Assembly (NCBI GenBank): GCA_003693705.1
Contig: RBZT01000562.1
Coordinates: 700 to 64,699 of the forward strand
From: Polymyxa betae
Lineage: Eukaryota > Endomyxa > Phytomyxea > Plasmodiophorida > Plasmodiophoridae
Direction of reading: 5' to 3'
Length of the DNA stretch: 64,000 bases
Positions within the stretch are counted from its first letter, which is position 1. The number at the start of each line of letters is the position of its first letter. Positions 45,059-57,800 of the stretch are shown here, piece after piece. Both the position numbers and the translations under genes were made by a program. The notes under the pieces are model-generated. The model was given only the letters and a program-made list of their open reading frames with translations, was not told the origin of the DNA and did not search any database.

Positions 45059-47035
45059 ATGGTCCGCTGGCTGTCACAAGGCGTCGACCCGTCAGCCCAG
45101 GCGGCCGCCGTCCGGGCCCAGTTCCCCGTTAGCGAGGTGAAGCTAGCGGCCCCTGAATCGCCCGACGGCTGGGATGACCTAGCCGAACCGCTAGCGGATG
45201 TCATCGGCCGTGGTGATATCCCGACCGAGCTGGATTCAGCAAAGGTTCGTCGGGATGATAATCTAGCATATATCGTAGCTGAACAGGTGACAGTTGGCCA
45301 TCATGAATCTGAAGAATCGTGCCGCTAATAAGTTCGGTCCGCTAATGACTAAAGTCGCTAAAATGGGCGCTTTAGAGGCCTTGATTAAGCGAATTGAAAC
45401 TCCTGTGTCTTGTTCTGTGCCTCCTCAATCGATCTGGTGGCGAGAAGTAAACTACTATGGCAATTTCATCAGTTTCTTTTAAGTTTTGATGGCTTAGTTT
45501 TCTTTTTTAATTTCGTTTAGGTAACATCTGTGTAGGTATGCCAATCAAGACTTTCGGATTGTCAAATTTTATCAATATTCTGTCATAGTCTTGATCTGGT
45601 GGCCGCTGTGAGGCCTTTCAGGGCGTCGATCTGTACGTCGATCTTCTCCAGAATGCGAGTATGCAGCTCTGAGTGAATTGTTTTTAGTGAAAGCAATGAA
45701 GTTTCTACTGACGTCATCGCATTTCCAACACATCTACAGCATTCGTTGCATAGCTGTCGAAATCATCATATCACTGGTCATACTGGCTCCTGATTTCGAT
45801 ACATTTGTCGCTCTTCGACAAGAAGGCTTATTTCAGGTTCTGTGCGGTAGGCATCTTCTTTCTTGAACGGTTTCGGTTTGCTTATCTTGTCTAGACCTTT
45901 TGAGTTCACTTTCCGCTGATCATGCCGAGAAGAGCGAATGGGTCGTCTACGACCTAGGTAGCCAAGAGAATCCTCTTTGCGTGCAATCGATTTGCATCAA
46001 CATCTTTGCTTATGCCATGTCTGAATGCAATGTCGCGTCTCGAAGTTGGAAAGCGTTTGTCTGAACTTTCCCATTACTGAAATACTTCAGGCAAATCTGC
46101 CAACCCTGAAGCAAAATCTTTGTTGGCTGAATTGGAAAATTTTCCTGTTTTTATCAAGGCGATTGATGCGATTCGGGAGCACAAAGACTCTGCTTCCCCA
46201 AAATACATCGTACGGCTTAAAGTTTGATTCTCACGTCTTGAAACTAACCTTCTTGTAGGCGGATTCGATTCGTCATTTGACAATGCTGTTTGTTTTCGGC
46301 GGGCGCTCACAGTGCGTGCAAAGAGAGAACTTGAATTGGGTTGACGACGCTGCTCTGTTTCTTTCCGAAGTTCCCAAGATTGTAGCTGCGAGTTTCGAGC
46401 TGCCTGAGTAGGTTGCAATTCCACATCGTTGCTCTGCTCTCATGCGAATTTCTCTCAGTGATGGTACGAAAGCGTTTACTGAAAAAGTTCAGTTGGAATG
46501 TGACTTCCTAATTGCACTAATCCGAGAAAGGCACGAGCCCAGTAGGACCATGAACCGATCCCGCCTTCCTGATTTACGTCAGGTTTAATTCTGTTTGCTT
46601 TTCGCCGTAATGGCTCCTAAATTTATTGATAGAAATTTCGCAATGTCGCTGATAACACCAATCGCAGCATTGCTTCGCCCGAGATGTCACCAGGCTCCAT
46701 TGCGGAGACTGCTTCCCAAAAGCCTTCGTGCCGAACTTGCGGTGCGGATTCGGGTCTCAAAAAATGCCAGAGATGCCTCTCTGTTCTATGTCAGTCGCGC
46801 TGACACAATTGGTATTGTCATTAAGTTAATTGTCCTGTAGATTGCAGTAGACAATGCCAAGTTTCAGATTGGAAGCAGCACAAGGTTTCATGTAATAAGA
46901 GGTAACAGCTGTGTATTGCTTGCTAAATACATCTATAAACGACGTCATTATCATTCTACAATGCCTTTCAGTTGCTGGTTATCACACTGCTATTATCAGA
47001 CTTCCTGGTTGTCTTCAGACTTCCTAATTTTATAG
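45059..47035 (+). CDS. MYND zinc-finger protein with helical-repeat-like body
   Basis: A plus-strand gene of about eight exons. N-terminus MVRWLSQGVDPSAQAAAV, then a pattern of short helices (FGPLMTKVAKMGALEALIKR, FSALRQEGLF-like, LCVQSICINIFAYAMS, SLLAELENFPVFIKAIDAIR, VPKIVAASFELPE) like armadillo/HEAT repeats. A MYND finger crosses a phase-1 intron: CRTCGADSGLKKCQRC, LSVLYCSRQC, QVSDWKQHKVSC. All Cys and the His of MYND are present. The last exon (46972-47035) adds about 21 residues. MYND fingers bind Pro-rich partners. The middle exon edges are approximate. Its stop lies 65 bp from the convergent NOP2 stop. Confidence 0.7.
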
Positions 47036-47099
47036 CAAAACGGCGATTACCTCTTCAATTTGGTTTGAGAATTAATAAGAATAATAAGAATGTGAATAT

Positions 47100-49782
47100 T
47101 TACATTTTATTTTTCTTGTTAGGGCGCTTGTTTGACGCCATTCTCTTTTGGCGAAATTGCTGCGTCAGCGCCTTCTGCTTAGCAGCATGCTTCTGCTTAG
47201 CAAACTGAGCCCGCTTGCTCAACTTCTCGGGCTTCTCCGGTTCAGATTCTGGCTCCGATTCTTCGCTCGATTCCGACTCCTCCGACGATTCTGATTCAGA
47301 GTCCTGATCCTCTTCATTCAGGTCCTGGTCGTCCTCATCCTGGTTCTCAGCGTCTTCGCCCGCAACTTCTTCATCCTCATTGTCAGATTTGCCCTGAACC
47401 TTCACGTCGCCATTCTTTCCCTTAGTTTCCTAATCAATCTCTCAACAAAAAGCACAAGACGTGTTTTAGGGGATTCTACCGGCGTCTTGGATTTTACAGG
47501 TTTGCGAGGACCATCTTGGAACTTCTCGAGCTTGACGACGAAGAACCCGTCCATATTATGAACATGGGGATAGACACGTCTTGCCAGCGTCATACTCGGA
47601 TGGAATTGCTTGTCAGACATGCTCTTGAATCCATCTCTACCGAACTCGATTCCCTGAAATCAGATGTCAAAATCATCGCCAATCTGTTCTGCATCAAATC
47701 TTACAGTTGGAACAATCTTGACGAATCGCTTTCGTAAAGCGAATTGAACGACGGATTCGTTCTCTTCAACAGAAATCGAACATGTCGAATACACCATCGT
47801 TCCATTTGGCTTTAGCATATCGATCGCTGCTAAGATGAGGTCCTTCTGTAATTGAGCGCATTTCAGAATATCTACAAATACTATCAGCAAAGCCGAGCCG
47901 AAATCGATCAACTTTACCATCATTTGTTTTTTGAAGTTTGATGGATTCGTCTTTAGAGATGACGCCGAGACCAGAACAAGGCGCATCGAGGAGGACGCGA
48001 TCAACCGATCGGAAATGGTCGGAAAGTTTACGTCCGTCGAAATTGACGACGAGAACGTTTTGAGCGCCCAGACGATGAGCGTTGGCAACGGTCGCTTTCA
48101 GACGATCCTTGTTGACATCGTTGGCGATCACACAACCGGTGTTCTAAGCGAGACCAATCAGCTTCGGATTCGGCTGCTAGGGGAATACTGACCTTCATCA
48201 AAGCGGATAGATAGGTGGTCTTACCACCTGGAGCAGAACACATATCGACGACGGTCTCGTGCTCTTTCGGAGCTAATGCCATTACTGGCAAGAATGACGA
48301 TGGGCTCTGCAGCATGTAATGCCCAGCAAGATACTACAAACAAAATAAGAAAAGTAAGACACAATACGACAGCAGTTTAAAAAAGTTTTCAAACGATGTT
48401 AAAAGAAAACAAGACAAACTTACAAGTTTCGAAAGAAAAAACTTGGAAATGTATTGAAAGCAGCATAATAGAAAGCCGAGTAAAAGCAACAACCAACATG
48501 ATGTCATTAAAAAACTTGTAAAAAAAAGTTTTAAAATTGTCATGATTTTCTGGAAATGAAAAATTTGTAAAAAATTCAAGTGGAGCAGCCTACTTCGGGG
48601 GTTGCAGCAACAGGGACTTGACTGGATGAGATGGTCAGCCCGACTTTGCTCCATTCTGCCAGCGGGTCCAGATTCACACCGCGGTTAATCAGCGCCTGAG
48701 CCAGATCTGCAGAGACGTTAGATGCCCGATCGACGACCTGGGCCTCGACAACCGACCTCGCCGACGAACTTTCAACGTATTGGCACGAATGCACATGGGG
48801 CGCTGGGTGTCGTTCGCCTCCAGGAACTCGACGCATTCCGCCGGTGAGAACATCGTCAGGAACCTGCCATCATTGTTCAGAAAAAAATCGTTTTTTGTTG
48901 CTAACAATCCCACTTTGAAATCAGATCGGGATTGTAGCCGTAATACAGCGCCAGATCGTTCTTCAACGTATCGATATAATCGGATCGCGCGACGCCCTTC
49001 TGGCGTTGATTCTTCAAATCCGCCAAGACGAACAGCACCTAACAACCGATGAGAAAAGGAATTGGTGCCATGGGCCAGTACGGAACCTGGTTGATGCGCT
49101 GTTTGAGGATGGCGAGATCCGGGGACGGGAGCAGACCCTCGGCGTCGCGTTCGTCGCCGGTGGGCAGCGTGAACGCCTCTTGGGCGCCGGCGCTGATGTT
49201 GACGCGCAGCTCGGCGTCGGCGTCGGCCTCGTCTTCCATCTACAGACGATGATCAGCGCGAGACGAAAACGAAGAGAGCGAGGCGACGACCTTCTGCTTG
49301 TCGAGGGCGGAAGCTTGCGCAACGATCTCGTCGTCTTCGGAGTCGTCGTCGTCGCTGGCGATCCAGTTGGCGTCGAGCTTCTTGTCGCCGTCGTCATCGG
49401 AGTCCTGAACGTCGAATTCGTCGTCCATTTCTTCGCCTTCCGGTCCGTCAGAGCCTTCTTCGTCGTCGTCGTTTTCTGCTTCGGAATCGTCTTGCTCCGA
49501 AGCGGAATCCCCTTCGACATCTTCGGCGTCGCTCTCTGGTTCGAAATCGCTATCGTCGCTTTCGCTGCCATCATCAGCTACAGATTGGTGCGGATGAATT
49601 TCGGCATCGTTGGACAGCTCTTCCGATTCATGGTCGGAGGGCGGCTGTTTGCGCTTACGATCCGAGATGGAAGCCTTCTGAGCGAGTTTCGGGGCTTCAT
49701 CATCGTCATCACTGCTACAAACAGTGAGAGAGACAGCTGCTGCTGGAGCACGACGATAACGATTCGGTATGGGTCGACCCAT
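47100..49782 (-). CDS. NOP2: NOP2/NSUN1 rRNA (cytosine-5)-methyltransferase
   Basis: The N-terminal third is acidic (runs of D, E and S). It is followed by LAILKQRINQV, MFSPAECVEFLEANDTQRP, CIRANTLK, RGVNLDPLAEWSKVGL, LAGHYMLQSPSSFLPVMAL, the SAM motif VVDMCSAPGGKTTYLSALM, NDVNKDRLKATVANAHRLG, the catalytic DAPCSGLGVISKD and MVYSTCSISVEENE, then FHPSMTLARRVYPHVHNMDG and a Lys-rich tail. Both family cysteines (PCSG and STCS) are present. NOP2 methylates 25S/28S rRNA in the nucleolus and is needed for 60S assembly. About seven introns; one (about 48316-48593) is long and AT-rich. With NAT10 and RbfA it adds to a rRNA-modification theme. Confidence 0.92.
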
Positions 49783-50428
49783 TTCTGCAAAATTGATTCT
49801 GCTTGGTCAAGCCAGCGGCGAGAAATTTTCCTCGCGTGAGCCTCGGCGATCAATCTCGGACTCCGCCGCGCAATCTTTCCAGAAATTTGTTCGAAAAATA
49901 TTCTCGCAAAAAAGACGTCAAAAATTCAGCTTCTGATTTCAAATGTCGAATTCTATCAATGGGAGGTGTTATCACAAAAAAAACACAATTAATTCTCTCT
50001 ATTTTTTAATCCTATCAGAACAAATAAGGAACCTGATGAATCCTGTCTCTAGATCCTTGGAGCGGAATCATATGGAGTTATCAACAAGACTAACGCGCTC
50101 GCCGACTATCGGCCGTCGATATCCATTCCCGTAAGCAACCAAAACCGCTGCAAACAAATGTTCTTGTTTCGGGTTTCGTCAGCAATCTCGAATATAATAA
50201 TGCAAAACAGTCTTGGAGTGATGAGAATATCTTTCGTGACAAAAACGTTATCAGACTCCTTGAAAATCAATGACCAGATGGTCTGAGCCCAAAGCGTTCA
50301 CCAGGGCCATGAAAAAAAAGAAAAACCCAACTTCTATGCAATGCGGCATCAGTTCGAGGTATGATATTCTTTACACCCAGAACGGGTCAAAACCGGAAAG
50401 TAGCTTCAGGGAGATAAGCCATCTCTGA
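49783..50428. other. Intergenic upstream of NOP2
   Basis: About 645 bp; no gene recognised. Confidence 0.45.
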
Positions 50429-50735
50429 TTATGGACAGCGACGTCGGGGGTCGGTTTGGCTGTTGAAATTTCGCAGCATCCGAAGCTCGACGAAGAAGTT
50501 CGGCATCGATTTGGCGAAATGGGGCGGATTCCGATCTTTCAGGACGAGATGAAGTCGAGTGACCTTCACAGTCAAGTTAGGGTTTAGGGTTTGAAAGGCT
50601 GAACCTCGTCCTTCACGATGAGTGCTACAACGCCCATGAGCTTCTGCCACCGGATTTCCAAATAGAACAGCACTAGAGACCCGGTTAATAGATCAATGCG
50701 CCATCGGAATGCCACTTCATCGACCAAAAACCCAC
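50429..50735 (-). CDS. Possible small membrane protein (two exons, 5' end unresolved)
   Basis: Minus-strand pieces join in phase: FLVDEVAFRWRIDLL, TGSLVLFYLEIRWQKLMG and VVALIVKDE run to a GTTCAG donor; the 41-bp intron holds telomere-like sequence; then VTRLHLVLKDRNPPHFAKSM continues to a stop at 50429. No start codon found. Tentative. Confidence 0.35.
50577..50592 (+). repeat. Telomere-like repeat in a putative intron
   Basis: TTAGGGTTTAGGGTTT on the plus strand, antisense to the putative minus-strand gene. Confidence 0.65.
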
Positions 50736-51000
50736 TCTAACCAACTTATCTCATAATCTCCTCAGCAGATGAGACACGTTCTTGATTAATCTTGAATCTT
50801 CCCCTTCAATCCTCACATAATTTCTGCATCGTCGTCCTCTGTTTCTAAAAAAATATATAAAATAAAACATCTTCAAGTCGATTAAAAGAGATTATTAATA
50901 TTCGAAGTCGTAACGTTAGCAATGGGCTTCGCTTCAGTGCGAGCCAGTGGCGCACAATTTAAATTTAGGGACCGACCTTTACGATTAACTCATTATTAAC
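50736..51000. other. Promoter side of the BTB gene
   Basis: AT-rich; no distinct motif called. Confidence 0.35.
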
Positions 51001-51993
51001 ATGCTGAGATCACGAGATGTCGTCAAGTCTCTCTTCAACCAGGAATCCACTAGCGATCTCACCCTCGTCGTCAATGGCAGCCATTATCATGGTCACAAGG
51101 CGATCGTGGCGCATTGCAGTGAGATGGTCGCTGGAATGCTAAGGTCGAATCTGATCGAGCAGATGGAATCGAAGGCGGTTCTGCGAATCAACCCGCCGCT
51201 TGTAAGCTTGCCAAGCTTCACTGAATGTGATCGCCTTGAAAGGGAGCTGAATGGGGAATCGCTATTTGAGCTCTATCTCTTGATCATCTACGGGCTCAAG
51301 AATCCTGCGACGCTCACTGTGAAAGAATTATGCAGCGTTGCAGTTCTTGCAAATTTCATGCTGTCTTCTAAGATCGCTTTTGTATGCGAGAAATTGATTG
51401 TCCAGAAATTGTGGCTTTCTCAAGATTCTTGGCAAGACGCATTCCGGTTTGCCAACCGGCATGGCTTCGCTCTTCTGTCGAAATGCATTCTGGATTATGC
51501 TGCCATGCTTGTTCATCGGAGCGAGTGTATCGAAGATCTGCTCTGCTTGGATCTGCCTGACATTCTCCAAATACTTCGAGTGATGCGGCTGAGCGCAAAA
51601 GAACAATTTCGTCTTCTGATTTGCTATCTGGCTTACCAGTCATGCAAAAGCATCTCTGTCTTAGAACAGTTTGATAGTTGCTGGAATTCGAGCAGCGTTG
51701 AAAACCTATCAATTTATATTGAAGGAGATGAAAGGGTAGATTTTTTCAAGCAAGCAACGAAGTTATTGGCACCCACCTGGAACGATCGTGAGCTTCTCTG
51801 CAAGATCAAACTTCTTGCCGATTGTGTCGTAATGAGAACAAGTACAGGGCAGATCACAAAAGACAATTTTCTTTACAGCGCCATCTTGGACCAGCTCATG
51901 ATCCTTATGAGGCAATCTACAGGTGCCTCGAGCGCACAGCCCGGTATTTCAACACGTTTGCATAAGGAATCCCACCGAAATACGATCATTTAG
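51001..51993 (+). CDS. BTB/POZ-BACK domain protein
   Basis: A single exon of 330 aa. BTB fold at the N-terminus: STSDLTLVVNGSHYHGHKAI (the D-hT..V....+.HK.hh pattern), CSEMVAGML, then an insertion and FELYLLIIYGLKN, LCSVAVLANFMLSSKIAFVC. A BACK-like helical region follows (WQDAFRFANRHGFALLSKCI, IEDLLCLDLPDILQILRVM, KEQFRLLICYLAYQSC). BTB-BACK proteins usually adapt substrates to Cullin-3 ubiquitin ligases; no Kelch or other recognition domain is seen downstream. Complete, no introns. Confidence 0.8.
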   Translation: MLRSRDVVKSLFNQESTSDLTLVVNGSHYHGHKAIVAHCSEMVAGMLRSNLIEQMESKAVLRINPPLVSLPSFTECDRLERELNGESLFELYLLIIYGLKNPATLTVKELCSVAVLANFMLSSKIAFVCEKLIVQKLWLSQDSWQDAFRFANRHGFALLSKCILDYAAMLVHRSECIEDLLCLDLPDILQILRVMRLSAKEQFRLLICYLAYQSCKSISVLEQFDSCWNSSSVENLSIYIEGDERVDFFKQATKLLAPTWNDRELLCKIKLLADCVVMRTSTGQITKDNFLYSAILDQLMILMRQSTGASSAQPGISTRLHKESHRNTII

Positions 51994-52109
51994 CAAACTG
52001 TCAAAGTGACGCACCAACAAGCCGCGAAAGATGGAGCAACTGACATCGATGAGGTATCCAACAAAGTGCACCAGAAACCCAAAGTAACATATGAGATGTG
52101 TTTATCAAA

Positions 52110-53771
52110 TTAATCTATTCCAGCTTGTTTACCGCGAGGCGGTGTTCCAGGCCTACCGAGTTCCGAGCTGGGTGCTGTTCCTCCAGTGTTATACAAGTAC
52201 CTAACGATATGACATGATCAAAAACACAATAAAAACAAAGTAACGGGGAGAACATACCTTTGCTTCTTCTCGGCAGGCTTCAGAATTTGAAATGAGCACA
52301 TTAAGGTGTCGTCCACCGACATCATCGAGCCGGCATTATCGAATTCTCCACCTGGTTCGAGTAAGCGATGGAAACATGTTATGGCTAAAGACAGACAATA
52401 GTTTGGTGCAGAAAAGAGCGTCACCAATTGTCTATTAGCGAAAAACTCATAGCCATCTTCAACAACCTAAGCAAGCTTTAGCAAGGTATATGCTTCACAC
52501 GAGAAAACACAAATTACTTGGTGAGCTCGGCAGATGAGATCTAAATCATGTTTTTTGAGAAATTTCGATACAACGTCAGCTCCGAATGTGTAAGAGACAC
52601 CACGGTCGTTCTCACCCCATCTGAGGAACAATGAGTTCAAGAGAAGGAGCCAAGGAGACTCGGATACCCGCTGATATCCTTTTCAGGATCCGACCAAAGA
52701 AGATCGCAAAGCAATCCTGTATCAGGGACGTCTGTAGGACGCATAATACGCCGCACCTGAAAACAATCAGAACCATGCGATGCAAATTAGTAAATCAAGA
52801 AAGCGTCAGAGGCGATTGAAATAAAGCTGTTGCTGACACTAATTAAGAACAAAACTTTGTTGCTTTCATGATAAGAGCAAGATTCTTAAATGGTGTTCAT
52901 AACGCAGAACAGATAGGTAAACGGTAATAAAGCGTGAGTTAAATCGAATTCGTAAACCCAACCTGATCGAAGCTTTTCAGTTCTGGGGATAATCCTCCAT
53001 GTGTACAAAAGATCTTTTCATCGACAATGGCAGCGACAGGCAAGCAATTGAAACAGTCAGTAAACGTTTTCCAAAGTTTGATGTTGTAGCGACGTTTGCA
53101 TTCGTCATAAAATCTATTCGAAACATGAGCCTTGACGCTATAGCATAAAGCATTTCACAAACCCATAAATTCGGTTAATTGAAGCGCACTCGTGATTTCC
53201 ACGCAAGATGAAGAAATTCTCAGGGTACTTCACCTGAAATCACAGCTGAGATAAATTAATGAATTATCATGAACGAGCCCTGACTTTATATGCAAGCAGC
53301 AAACAAATCGTTTCTAGCGATTGCTTTCCTCGGTCGACGTAGTCACCAAGGAACAAATAGTTAGCATCAGGAGGAAACCCTGCAGATATTAATTACACCA
53401 ATTAATTGAATGCAAAAAGCTACAATGCTCACCTCCATATTCAAAAAGGCGGAGCAGATCGTAATATTGGCCGTGAATGTCACCCTGGGCAAGATATTCA
53501 AACTTGGATATGAGCGCCTTTTAAGCGATACGCACAACGATTTTAATAGGAGCTTCGAGCTCCAGCAAGATCGGCTGATTGATGAAAATCTCCCGGCAGC
53601 GATTACAAAGATCCCGAATCTCAGCTTCTGTTAACACGACCTGGGCGGGGTTGAGCATGGCGCCATCGGGCCGCAACTCAAATCACGAACCTGCTTGCCC
53701 GGGCGACAGCCTCGAACCTCGAGCAGGCGCTCGATAATGCTATCGACGTCGACCTCATTTGTATTGGCCAT
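52110..53771 (-). CDS. PPP1C: Protein phosphatase 1 catalytic subunit (Glc7 type)
   Basis: About nine exons encode a near-canonical PP1: [48 protein letters not shown] (metal site), [26 protein letters not shown]-type segment near 53170-53220, [21 protein letters not shown]-type, [54 protein letters not shown], and a last exon ending [15 protein letters not shown]. The tail TPPR is the CDK phosphorylation site that inhibits PP1. Phases verified at the first junction (GKQ to VVLTEAE). PP1 opposes Aurora kinase, which is also in this window. Confidence 0.93.
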
Positions 53772-54874
53772 GGTCGTGGCAGGCGCCGTCTATGAAAAAC
53801 GACCACCGCCGAATGCACTGTGCGGCGCGCAAATTCTTTCACAGCACCCTCGCTTAGATACTTTCAATACAACGGGGCCTTATTTTTTCTAGGCAGGCCT
53901 CGATGGCTATGCAGGAGAAGACTGGACTTGCTGCATATTGATAATAAGTGGACTGATTGTGATTTATGAACGACTTACTGGCAGGAAGGCTGAAATCTGC
54001 AATCTAGGTTGACTACAGCCTAAATCTATCGCAGATCTCTTGGCGAAGCGTGCTCCGATAGCAGAAATGGCTGGATTACAGCATGTTGGTCTCAATGGTT
54101 TTCAGATTACGAAAATCTTACTGTTATATAACGTTAAGTCCAAGTTTCTGTCAAACTGGGGACATTAGTTTTATCCATTCTGTCTCGATTGAATTGCTCT
54201 TTCCCTTACGTTTGGTTTTGTAGGATCTAATGGAATAGGTAATGTAGATTATCCAGGAATTTCCCGACAGTGTTTTGAGGAAGTTATTCAGACAATTCTG
54301 GATAGGTCCAGTATAACAGTAGAGGAATCCACTAGAATTGAATGATTCTGAATTCCAGTATGGCCAAGAATGGTTCCAATTGCAGGAATCAGCCAAAAAA
54401 CAATCTATCTCTTACGATTCTTGTCGCAGAAAGGTTGCTGCCAATTCGCAAGAATTATCAACGAAGCTAAACACGAAAGAATCAGTTGAGCTCTTTTACT
54501 TGAGAGACGAAGAAACTGTTATGCTCTGAAACTTTGCCTTGATAGAGAAGATACCCGGCTTCAAAAGAGTTGAACTTGAGATTCGCTTACCAGTCTCTCA
54601 AAGAGAAAGAAGGATGCAGATCGCTTCGAATGCTGAAGCACGCAAAACGGCAACACTGGAAGGCTTCTACCGAAGAAGGCTACCCTCAGACTACCGGTAG
54701 TACCTTTATCAATCTGACACCGAAAGGATTCGATCCAAATATGGTACCTGCATACCACAACACAGAGACTACAGACCACGAAGTCGAGATATAATTAATC
54801 TCAATACAAGAGCTCACAATTGCCAACAACTTGCAGAACTTGACCGTAATAATAAGCAGCGTAAGCTGATAATG
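53772..54874. other. Intergenic or unresolved, AT-rich
   Basis: About 1.1 kb between the PP1 start and the CFAP46 stop. Short plus-strand frames at 54338-54529 and 54570-54794 contain hydrophilic, plausible protein sequence but no start context, splice model or family. Nothing is called. Confidence 0.4.
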
Positions 54875-57800
54875 TCATTTTATTTTTCGACGAACGATGT
54901 AGCGAGGATTGATGAGCCGTAATTTTCGAGTGTCAAGCTGGAGCTCCTCTGCGCATCTCCATTGCACTTCGGCAATCGGTTTCGATTCGTATTCAGGAAC
55001 CAACTTGATATATGCTGTCGACAGATCAAACGCAAGCTGCAATTCGCCACGATCGATTAGACATCGAAGATATAGCCGGTATATGTGTGCTCTGAGCTCG
55101 GGAACAACTTTAACTGGACCCTCACTCACTTTTGCAGACAACAACTGTATAATCGAAGCCAAATGAGGCTCGAGCTCGCATCTGAAGTTCTTGTCTGGAT
55201 ACAACCCGTCATGCCTTATTAGCTTCCATAAAATCGTCATCGCGCGAGATAGAATGGAATCATGATGTAATCCTAAACTGACCTAAACACATGCTATCAG
55301 AGACAGGTCAATAATTTTTGAATAGCAACAGAACCGTGTCAAATGATTGGCATCCAAAGCATGAAAAGCTGGAAAACAATATCATTCCTTACGCGGATCG
55401 ATGTTGTTAAATGCCCCACAACTCGCTTCACGATTGAGGAGCGATGAGCGCCTTCAGTACTCAGCATGGTTATCAATAATTGAGCTGCGTTTTGCTCAAT
55501 AGAAGCGATTGCAGTGGCATGAAGCGGAGATGACGAGCATTGTTCCGAAGCACATAACTTGCATATAGAAAGCAAAAGCGCAGCCTGATTCTGATCCAAA
55601 GCTTGATCGGAAACAGATGATAGCAGTTCCATGATGACAGCAGATGCTTCAGGCGCCCATGATTGCGCTGACAACTTTTCTAAACAAGCGAATGCTTGCT
55701 GTGTCGTGCTAAGTCGACTTTCGGGATTGGAGCTTCTAGCACGCTGAACTAGCAGAATGGCTTGTGCTAGATCTGCTTCTTGCCCTACAATAAATTACCA
55801 TAAATACAGATTATAATCCATTTCGTAAAGTTAGAAAGTGCAATCGAGAGCGTAAACCAAGCAGCTGCGAGTGAATAGAACAACAAAAGGTGGAATGAAA
55901 TTACCAGTCGCGGTCCCTTTGCCAAAAGCAAAGCCAGGCGAAATTCGTTCCAGAATCTGAAGGAAGGGTTTGGCTTCAACCGCCGAGTGCAAAGGCTCAA
56001 CAAAATTCAGAGAGATGCTTTTTGCAATGCTGAAATCTCTAATGGCTTCATAAGCTCGAGCTAAAGTTAGACCGATGTTATATGTCATGGCCGAATCACT
56101 GTTACTAAGTTTAGCATATAAATAACCCAAACAAGAGTTTCAAGATGGGAAAGTGTTAACGGAGAACGACGATCAAACAAACAGAAATCACCTTACAAAC
56201 AAGAGAAAAAAGCAGATTCGAGTAAACTTGCCTGTTATCTGAGTTTGCAATGATGTCATAAGCGTTTTTTAAAAATGCCACAAGTTTGGGGTCCAATACA
56301 ACACCACTTTCGCCAGCAAGATGTCGTTTAATAACGGGATTGATGGCGTTCCAGGTGATGGCAATGGCAGAAGGCACGATCCATTGCTTGCCAAGCGACT
56401 TGCCTACCGACAAAGCATTCGAACAGGCATCGATAACCGGATGAGCCCAGGAAGCTAATACGTAGGAATTACTCTCTGGGGTCGAATCGACTTTAGAAGC
56501 CGAACTGTTATCCAGAGGCTTTGCTAGCGCTGGGCTGTATTTGTTCTGGGATATTAGGATATTGGCTTTTGCGAAGTTCGCTTTGCATTGGAGAACTAGA
56601 GCTTCCAGTTGTGAAGTAGAATAAGACAGTATCTGATCGGCGCATTGCATGACAAGATCAGTGAGCTGGTTTGCTAGACACAAATCCATAATATCTGACC
56701 AAATGAAGATCCTATACAAATTCAGCCTTAGAGAATATTAATCCAATTACATAGTGAAACTAGTATATAAAAAGCATCGCCTTCATGGCCAAGTTATTAC
56801 CTTAACTCAACCGCAGCGCTTTCGGTAGCTTGCGGAGAATGAAGAAGCTTCCTCATGACGCGAGCCAGAAGCTTTCGCTGGATTACAGGATCCTTAATTT
56901 CTGTGCTGCGCTGGGCCAGAATGAGTGCTAAGTCTTCCTTTGGTGTGGATGGCTGTGGCATGCCGGCGATGAGTTTCTTTTGAAGCATTCTAATGTACCT
57001 ACTCATCCGCATCAGCAGAGGTAATGATGTAACCGAAGAATCCCCAAAATGTGAAATTACTTATCGTAAGGCTTTAACAGATCTTCGACGTTTGGCATCG
57101 ATCGCGATGCAGGGTCTAGCAGCTCCAACGGGATGGTATAGTCGAGATCGGCAGAGGCAGCGATCTCAATACGAGCTTTGTTGACAGACCCAGATTGCAG
57201 TTCACAAAGTGCTAGTTCATAATGAAATAATGTACGTAATTCCAGACATGGAAGATCTAAACGCTTCATCGTCTGGCAAAACGGATTTAGAAGGATTCAA
57301 CTGCACTGTAAATTCGCACTTCAGAGCAACGACGTAAGAAAGGATGCAACTGTGGTCGATGTTCGCCACAGATCATAGGTCGAGCTATGTTCCAGATAGT
57401 GATGCAGACGTCTTGAACGAGGTCGGCATCTGCTAAACGTTCCGACGCGGTCAAAGTTTGTTCAATGGAGCGGAGAGCAGAAAAACGACTTTGAATTGAG
57501 ACAGATCTGGACGAGAGTAAATCGAGTTGAAACAATACAATCAAACTGATACCTTTGTTTAGACTCGCGATCACGAACATTAATTTCAGCAGCAGTAAGG
57601 TCAGCCAGAATCCAGCTCCTTTGCAGTCCAGCGAAGCTCTTACAGAACTGCGACCGGGACGTGCACTGCTGCGCCAGTTCGATGTGACCATGACGCCAAG
57701 CAACGCGGCCGATCTCAGCAATTACATCGAGCTTATCTAGATCGAGCTAAGAATTTTTTAAAAAAGGGTAGGCCAATCTGATAACAAGAATTACACGTTT